Shown piece after piece: positions 41,472 to 42,813 of a DNA stretch of 42,813 nucleotides. This stretch comes from Lacrimispora sp. (GTDB lineage Bacteria > Bacillota > Clostridia > Lachnospirales > Lachnospiraceae), in contig JAQSYE010000010.1 of NCBI GenBank assembly GCA_029256305.1, positions 1-42,813 on the forward strand. The letters run 5' to 3'. The position numbers and the translations under genes were made by a program. How positions within the stretch are numbered: the first letter of the stretch is position 1; each line of letters opens with the position of its first letter. The notes under the pieces were generated by a model. It ran no database searches. It saw only the letters and a list, made by a program, of their open reading frames with translations, and was not told where the DNA came from.

Positions 41472-42813
41472 TTAAAGCTGAACGGATGTATCCGAAAGCC
41501 GGAATTGCATAATCAACTCTTTTAACATCTGCATCTGGCTTAACAGTTCTTCACTAGTTGCAGCGCTTTCTTCTGCAGTTGCTGAGTTAGCCTGGGTGAC
41601 CATGGAAATCTTTTGCGTACCGTCTTCTAACTGGGACACACTGTCCGCCTGACTCTTTAATGACTGGGATACCTTGGATACGAGCGTATCGATGGTATTG
41701 GTCTGATCCACAATCTTTTTAAATACTTCGGCAGTCGATTCTGTGTTTCGTTTTCCCTGTGCAACGGATTCCATCGTGCTGTGGATTAAGTCTGTTGTCT
41801 GCTTCGCAGCATCAGCGCTTTTTCCGGCCAGCTCTCTCACTTCATCTGCAACAACGGAAAAACCTTTTCCTGCTTCTCCTGCACGGGCTGCTTCAATGGC
41901 TGCATTCAGCGCCAGAATATTGGTCTGGAAAGCAATGTCATCAATAATATGTATAATCTCCTGAATCTTCTTGGAAGATGAATCGATGCTTGCCATTGAT
42001 TCCTGAAGCTTCTTCATCTCCTCATCTCCCTGCCTGGTTTCGAGAATTGCGGACTCCGTCATATTCTTTATGGTAAGGGAATACTGGGAATTATCTTTTA
42101 TGTGGCTGGAAACTGTCTCAAGAGACAGGCTTAAGCTCTCTATGGTGGCCGACTGTTCCGTGGAATTGGCAGCCAGATTCTGTCCTCCCAAAGCGACCTG
42201 GGCAGAGCTTGCACCTACCTGGTCTGCAGAACAGGCGATGTTACTTAATGTAGCATTAAGGGAAGAAAGAATCTTCAAAAGGGCAGTCTGAATTGGAACA
42301 AAATCGCCCATGTACTCCACAGAACTTGTCACTGTAAGATCATTATTTGCCACAGCATCCAGCACATGGGAAATATCCATAATATAAGACCGAAGCGCTT
42401 TGATGGTATTGTGAAGCGCAAGAATCAAGCGGGCGCTTTCATCTTTTCCCTTGCCAATCTCCACATCATCCTGCAAATCACCATGAGCCAGACGTTCTAT
42501 TCTATGTGTCGCCTCAATGATCGGCTTGGTTATCCGCTGTGCAAATACTCTTATTATTAAAATAGACACCACAAGAAGGGCCAGACCGATAAACACACTC
42601 ATCCAAAATGTATTGCGGACATTTCCCTCAATCTGTGTCAACGGTGCAGTCACAGCCACAGACCAACCTTCCGGACCGTCAAGAGGAATGTATCCCACCA
42701 GACGGCGGACTCCTTTATAATAACTGAATCCCGTTCCTGTCTTTCCCTCCGTCATTGCCTTAAAGATCTTAGCGGTAGGCTCATAAGAGGCATCCTTCTT
42801 TGCAAGTTCAAAG
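41472..42813 (-). CDS. Methyl-accepting chemotaxis protein (5' end beyond the window)
   Basis: The frame is open to the right edge, so the N-terminus is missing; the first internal Met (42755) is not the start. What remains is the end of a periplasmic Cache-type sensor ([27 protein letters not shown]), a membrane helix ([23 protein letters not shown]), HAMP ([22 protein letters not shown]) and the coiled-coil signalling domain with the conserved hairpin tip [21 protein letters not shown] and [23 protein letters not shown]. No C-terminal CheR/CheB pentapeptide is present. The ligand cannot be predicted from this part. Confidence 0.93.
   Translation of the reverse strand, partial: FELAKKDASYEPTAKIFKAMTEGKTGTGFSYYKGVRRLVGYIPLDGPEGWSVAVTAPLTQIEGNVRNTFWMSVFIGLALLVVSILIIRVFAQRITKPIIEATHRIERLAHGDLQDDVEIGKGKDESARLILALHNTIKALRSYIMDISHVLDAVANNDLTVTSSVEYMGDFVPIQTALLKILSSLNATLSNIACSADQVGASSAQVALGGQNLAANSTEQSATIESLSLSLETVSSHIKDNSQYSLTIKNMTESAILETRQGDEEMKKLQESMASIDSSSKKIQEIIHIIDDIAFQTNILALNAAIEAARAGEAGKGFSVVADEVRELAGKSADAAKQTTDLIHSTMESVAQGKRNTESTAEVFKKIVDQTNTIDTLVSKVSQSLKSQADSVSQLEDGTQKISMVTQANSATAEESAATSEELLSQMQMLKELIMQFRLSDTSVQL

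Overview
The window looks like chromosomal DNA of a strictly anaerobic, low-to-moderate G+C Firmicute, most likely a Lachnospiraceae / Clostridium cluster XIVa (Lacrimispora-like) species. The evidence is the anaerobic class III ribonucleotide reductase, a 2Fe-superoxide reductase, a DUF4317 gene typical of that family, many strong AGGAGG ribosome sites, and a D,D-carboxypeptidase with a choline-binding-type tail. This is inference from gene content; no rRNA or tRNA gene is present.

Layout. 1-10.1 kb (all minus strand): mutY, birA, a small membrane protein and an ornithine carbamoyltransferase behind a promoter with two ARG boxes; a patatin phospholipase; an nfeD/SPFH pair whose SPFH gene is broken by two internal deletions; and a MATE - NAD synthetase - TrmH-type methyltransferase operon. 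10.2-18.5 kb: a broken Rrf2 regulator, nrdD (fused to a C-terminal redoxin and preceded by a textbook NrdR operator pair), and a five-gene operon scpA-scpB-dut-TPR lipoprotein-hflX. 18.5-30.2 kb: mixed housekeeping and envelope genes (metallophosphoesterase, small HTH protein, dacA, Nudix, PF06695-type membrane protein, PAP2, glycosyltransferase, CPBP protease, carbamate kinase, PhzF/HxlR pair, PdaA-like deacetylase, SulP transporter, Crp/Fnr regulator). 30.2-33.7 kb: a full-length homologue of the restriction enzyme FokI with no methyltransferase nearby, DUF4317 and superoxide reductase. 33.7-38 kb: a TetR-regulated heterodimeric ABC transporter. 38.1-41.4 kb: a cysteine-type amino-acid ABC importer. 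41.5 kb to the end: a chemoreceptor cut by the window edge.

The most interesting element is the untranslated leader of the amino-acid importer (41.1-41.4 kb). A strong promoter is followed by a 36-codon ORF with a good ribosome site and a Cys-Cys-Phe-His-Cys-Arg-Cys cluster, then by alternative pairing segments and an intrinsic terminator just before the first permease gene. The binding protein of the operon independently resembles the cysteine-binding protein CjaA of Campylobacter. Together they suggest a trp-type, ribosome-mediated transcription attenuator that senses charged tRNA-Cys. The second item is the solitary FokI homologue, whose nuclease and dimer-interface residues are intact. 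Several other control sites can be read directly: ARG boxes, NrdR boxes that also form the hflX terminator hairpin, and candidate TetR, HxlR and Crp/Fnr operators. Three short out-of-frame deletions in two genes suggest local gene decay or assembly errors.
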